Position numbers and translations under genes: made by a program. From contig CALGAG010000177.1 of NCBI GenBank assembly GCA_937951995.1, positions 1-35,031 on the forward strand: a stretch of 35,031 nt of DNA, given 5' to 3'. Shown here one piece after another: positions 32,868-35,031 of the stretch (position 1 is the first letter of the stretch; each line of letters opens with the position of its first letter). The notes under the pieces were generated by a model, which was given only the letters and a program-made list of their open reading frames with translations, did no database searches and was not told where the DNA came from. Source of the DNA: an uncultured Bacillota bacterium (GTDB taxonomy: Bacteria; Bacillota; Clostridia; Tissierellales; Tissierellaceae).

Positions 32868-33926
32868 TCAACTCTCAAACTCCTCAATTTCTTTCATCAA
32901 TTCCTCAAGCAGCCTGTCTTCTGCAACCTTTCTAACAATGACACCCTTCTTGAAAATGAGTCCTTCACCATTTCCACCAGCTATGCCGATGTCAGCTTCC
33001 CTAGCTTCTCCAGGACCATTTACCGCACACCCCATCACAGCAACCTTTATTGGTTTTTTGATGTGGTCCAATCTCCTTTCAGCCTCCTGGGCAATCCCTA
33101 TCAGGTCAATGTGAGTACGGCTACAGGTCGGACAAGAAATAAACTCAATCCCGTCATTCCTCAAACCAAGAGATTTGAGAATCTCCTTTCCTACCTTGAC
33201 CTCATCGACCGGATCACCGGTCAATGATACCCTGATGGTGTCCCCAATTCCCATTGCCAGAAGAGCACCTATTCCTACAGAGGACTTTATGGTTCCCCTC
33301 CAAGGTGTGCCAGCTTCTGTTACACCAAGATGCAATGGGTAGTCACATTTTTCAGATATCAAAGCATAGGAACTTACGGTCAGTGGTACAGAGCTTGCCT
33401 TTAGGGATATCTTGATATCTCTAAAATCCAGGTCCTCCAGCAGTTTGACCTGGTCCAGGGCACTTTCCACCATTGACTTTTCATTGACACCATTATATTT
33501 TTCAAGATACTCCCTTTTAACAGACCCAGAATTCACACCTATTCTGATTGAAATATTCTCAGATTTGCAGGCCTTGACAACTTCCTTGACATTCAGGTGA
33601 CTGCCTATGTTTCCTGGATTAATTCGAAGACCATCAACACCTTGTCTGATGGACTCAATGGCTAGTCTATAGTCAAACTGGATATCTGCTATTATTGGTA
33701 TGCTTATATGCTTTTTGATTTCCCTGATTGCCCTTGCGTCCTCTGCTGATGATACAGCAGACCTTACAATATCACAACCAGCTTCCTGTAATTCCCTCAT
33801 TTGTCCCAAGGTTCTTTTCACATCAGATGTAGGGGTATTTGTCATGGACTGTACACTAACCGGCGCATCCCCACCTATATATACATCTCCTACCCTGATC
33901 ATTCTTGTTTTCTTCCTATTATTCAT
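32868..33926 (-). CDS. ispG: 4-hydroxy-3-methylbut-2-en-1-yl diphosphate synthase IspG (GcpE)
   Basis: The 352-residue enzyme makes HMBPP in the MEP pathway of isoprenoid synthesis. A TIM barrel (about 1-260; PVSVQSMTNTPT near the start, RINPGNIG, RIGVNSGS) is followed by the Fe-S domain. Its cluster cysteines are in SCPTCSRTHIDL and GCAVNGPGEA. The chosen ATG at 33926 has GGTGG upstream; an in-frame ATG seven codons earlier has none. It sits between rseP and polC, an order seen in Clostridia, with dxr expected just outside the window. Confidence 0.97.
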   Translation of the reverse strand: MNNRKKTRMIRVGDVYIGGDAPVSVQSMTNTPTSDVKRTLGQMRELQEAGCDIVRSAVSSAEDARAIREIKKHISIPIIADIQFDYRLAIESIRQGVDGLRINPGNIGSHLNVKEVVKACKSENISIRIGVNSGSVKREYLEKYNGVNEKSMVESALDQVKLLEDLDFRDIKISLKASSVPLTVSSYALISEKCDYPLHLGVTEAGTPWRGTIKSSVGIGALLAMGIGDTIRVSLTGDPVDEVKVGKEILKSLGLRNDGIEFISCPTCSRTHIDLIGIAQEAERRLDHIKKPIKVAVMGCAVNGPGEAREADIGIAGGNGEGLIFKKGVIVRKVAEDRLLEELMKEIEEFES

Positions 33927-33982
33927 ATAATCCACCTTATACTCCATTTTAAAATATTATCCATCAGCGGTTAAAATCAAAA

Positions 33983-34987
33983 CTAAAATAGATTGATCCT
34001 GATAAGATCCTTGTAGGTTACTATCAGCATAAGGGAAATAAGGAATACAAATCCTATAAAATGGATGAATCCCTCCTTATCTGCGTCAATTGGCTTTCCA
34101 CGTAGGAGCTCGATCAGGAGAAATACGATCTTGCTACCATCCAGTGCGGGTATTGGTAACAGGTTAAAGAATCCCAGGTTAATACTGATAAATCCAAGGA
34201 TATAAAGAACACTTGTAAAGCCCATACTGGCAGCATTCCCTATTTCATTGATAACACCAACAGGTCCTGCCAGATCATTTGTGGAAACATTTCCCTGAAA
34301 TAGCATACCTAGGAATTGAAACATAAGTTTTAAGAAATACCATGTTTCCTGGAACCCGGATTTTATAGCTGAGAAAAATCCAGTTTCATATGCTGGAACA
34401 ATTCCTATTACAACCCTGCCCTCGTCCAGGGTAGGCTTAACATCAAGGTTTACTATTTCGCCGCCTCTCTCCACCTGGACCTGAATAAAGGTCCCAGGAT
34501 CCTGAGAATTTATTGTAGAAACTATATCTTCCCAATTATTTATTGGGTTACCTTCAATCTGAACAACTCGATCTCCTTGCACAATACCATATTCCTGTGC
34601 TGGGCTACCTTCTATGATCTCGTCAATGGTAGTTGAAGGTACACCTACATTAAAGGCCACTAGTGATAATACAACAATGGCCAGGACAAAGTTCATTATT
34701 GCACCGGCTGAGATTACAGCGATTCTGGAACCTACTGAGACGTTGGCAAAGCCTCTTGGATCGTCTGAGGATTCATCCTCTCCTTCCATCTTTACATAAC
34801 CACCTATGGGTAAGGCCCTTAAGGTGTACTGTGTCTCGCCCTTCTTTCTTTGAATAAGCTTGGGGCCCATTCCTATGGCGAACTCGTTGACTTTGATTCC
34901 AACCATCTTCGCTACTGTAAAATGGCCGGCCTCATGAACAAGGACAACCAGTAAAAATACAAATATTGCAGCTAATGCTGTTATCAT
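33983..34987 (-). CDS. rseP: Site-2 intramembrane metalloprotease RseP/RasP
   Basis: The 334-residue membrane protease cuts anti-sigma factors and leftover signal peptides inside the membrane. The first helix carries the zinc motif HEAGH (about 18-22). A PDZ domain (about 105-190; GSPAQEYGIVQGDRVVQIEG) lies between the membrane parts. The third zinc ligand is in NLLPIPALDGSK near residue 280, and a last helix precedes the C terminus. There is one PDZ domain, as in Bacillus RasP and unlike E. coli RseP with two. The ATG at 34987 follows GAGGTG. The 44 bases upstream to the window edge hold no gene I can identify. Confidence 0.97.
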   Translation of the reverse strand: MITALAAIFVFLLVVLVHEAGHFTVAKMVGIKVNEFAIGMGPKLIQRKKGETQYTLRALPIGGYVKMEGEDESSDDPRGFANVSVGSRIAVISAGAIMNFVLAIVVLSLVAFNVGVPSTTIDEIIEGSPAQEYGIVQGDRVVQIEGNPINNWEDIVSTINSQDPGTFIQVQVERGGEIVNLDVKPTLDEGRVVIGIVPAYETGFFSAIKSGFQETWYFLKLMFQFLGMLFQGNVSTNDLAGPVGVINEIGNAASMGFTSVLYILGFISINLGFFNLLPIPALDGSKIVFLLIELLRGKPIDADKEGFIHFIGFVFLISLMLIVTYKDLIRINLF

Positions 34988-35031
34988 TTATTTCACCTCT
35001 GTTTTTCTACATAAAAAAGTAATGTGCATAA

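Noticed and set aside
34988..35031. 3' end of the dxr gene expected before rseP
   Set aside because: Only 44 bases are available, and no frame gives a sequence I can identify as the Dxr C terminus.
1..35031. CRISPR array, rRNA, tRNA, insertion sequence
   Set aside because: No regularly spaced direct repeats, no cloverleaf or rRNA sequence, and no transposase motif were seen on either strand.

Overview
This is the end of an assembled contig from a low-GC Gram-positive bacterium (Bacillota, most like the Clostridia/Tissierellia). The basis is a Gram-positive PolC polymerase, RNase Y, a GAAC-N4-GTTC LexA operator, the rimP-nusA-ylxR-infB-rbfA-nrnA-truB-ribF-rpsO-pnp order, and strong GGAGG ribosome binding sites. 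TGA is used as a stop. Every gene I can support lies on the minus strand, so the text reads from high to low coordinates. The first 49 bases are not genomic: they match an Illumina P5/TruSeq adapter, and they cut off the end of a XerC-like recombinase gene.

Layout, in the direction of transcription. (1) 34987-28621: rseP (site-2 protease), ispG (isoprenoid synthesis) and polC (replicative polymerase). (2) 28624-21273: a good promoter lying on the polC stop codon starts a translation/transcription operon of rimP, nusA, rnpM/ylxR, infB, rbfA, nrnA, truB and ribF; ylxQ is missing. (3) 21272-16876: rpsO with a terminator, pnp with a terminator, then an M16 peptidase and dut. (4) 16826-10535: uppP, ftsK, rimO, pgsA and cinA, a tightly packed or overlapping cell-envelope/division and translation-modification group. 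(5) 10555-6049: recA under a LexA-box promoter, followed by an SbcD-like nuclease and three short genes that together look like a split, atypical SbcC/Rad50 ATPase. (6) 5818-1790: rny, a terminator, then a PHP phosphoesterase, a PadR regulator and an aspartate-type aminotransferase, ended by a strong terminator. (7) 1594-50: about 500 bp without a convincing gene, then the truncated recombinase behind a promoter with a 15-bp-arm palindrome at its start point.

Most of the window is ordinary housekeeping DNA. The parts most worth a second look are the recA-linked SbcD/split-SbcC cluster at 6049-9386, the palindrome at the recombinase promoter, and the hairpin-rich non-coding stretches at 5819-6048 and 1275-1376. 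No CRISPR array, rRNA, tRNA, insertion sequence or prophage was seen.
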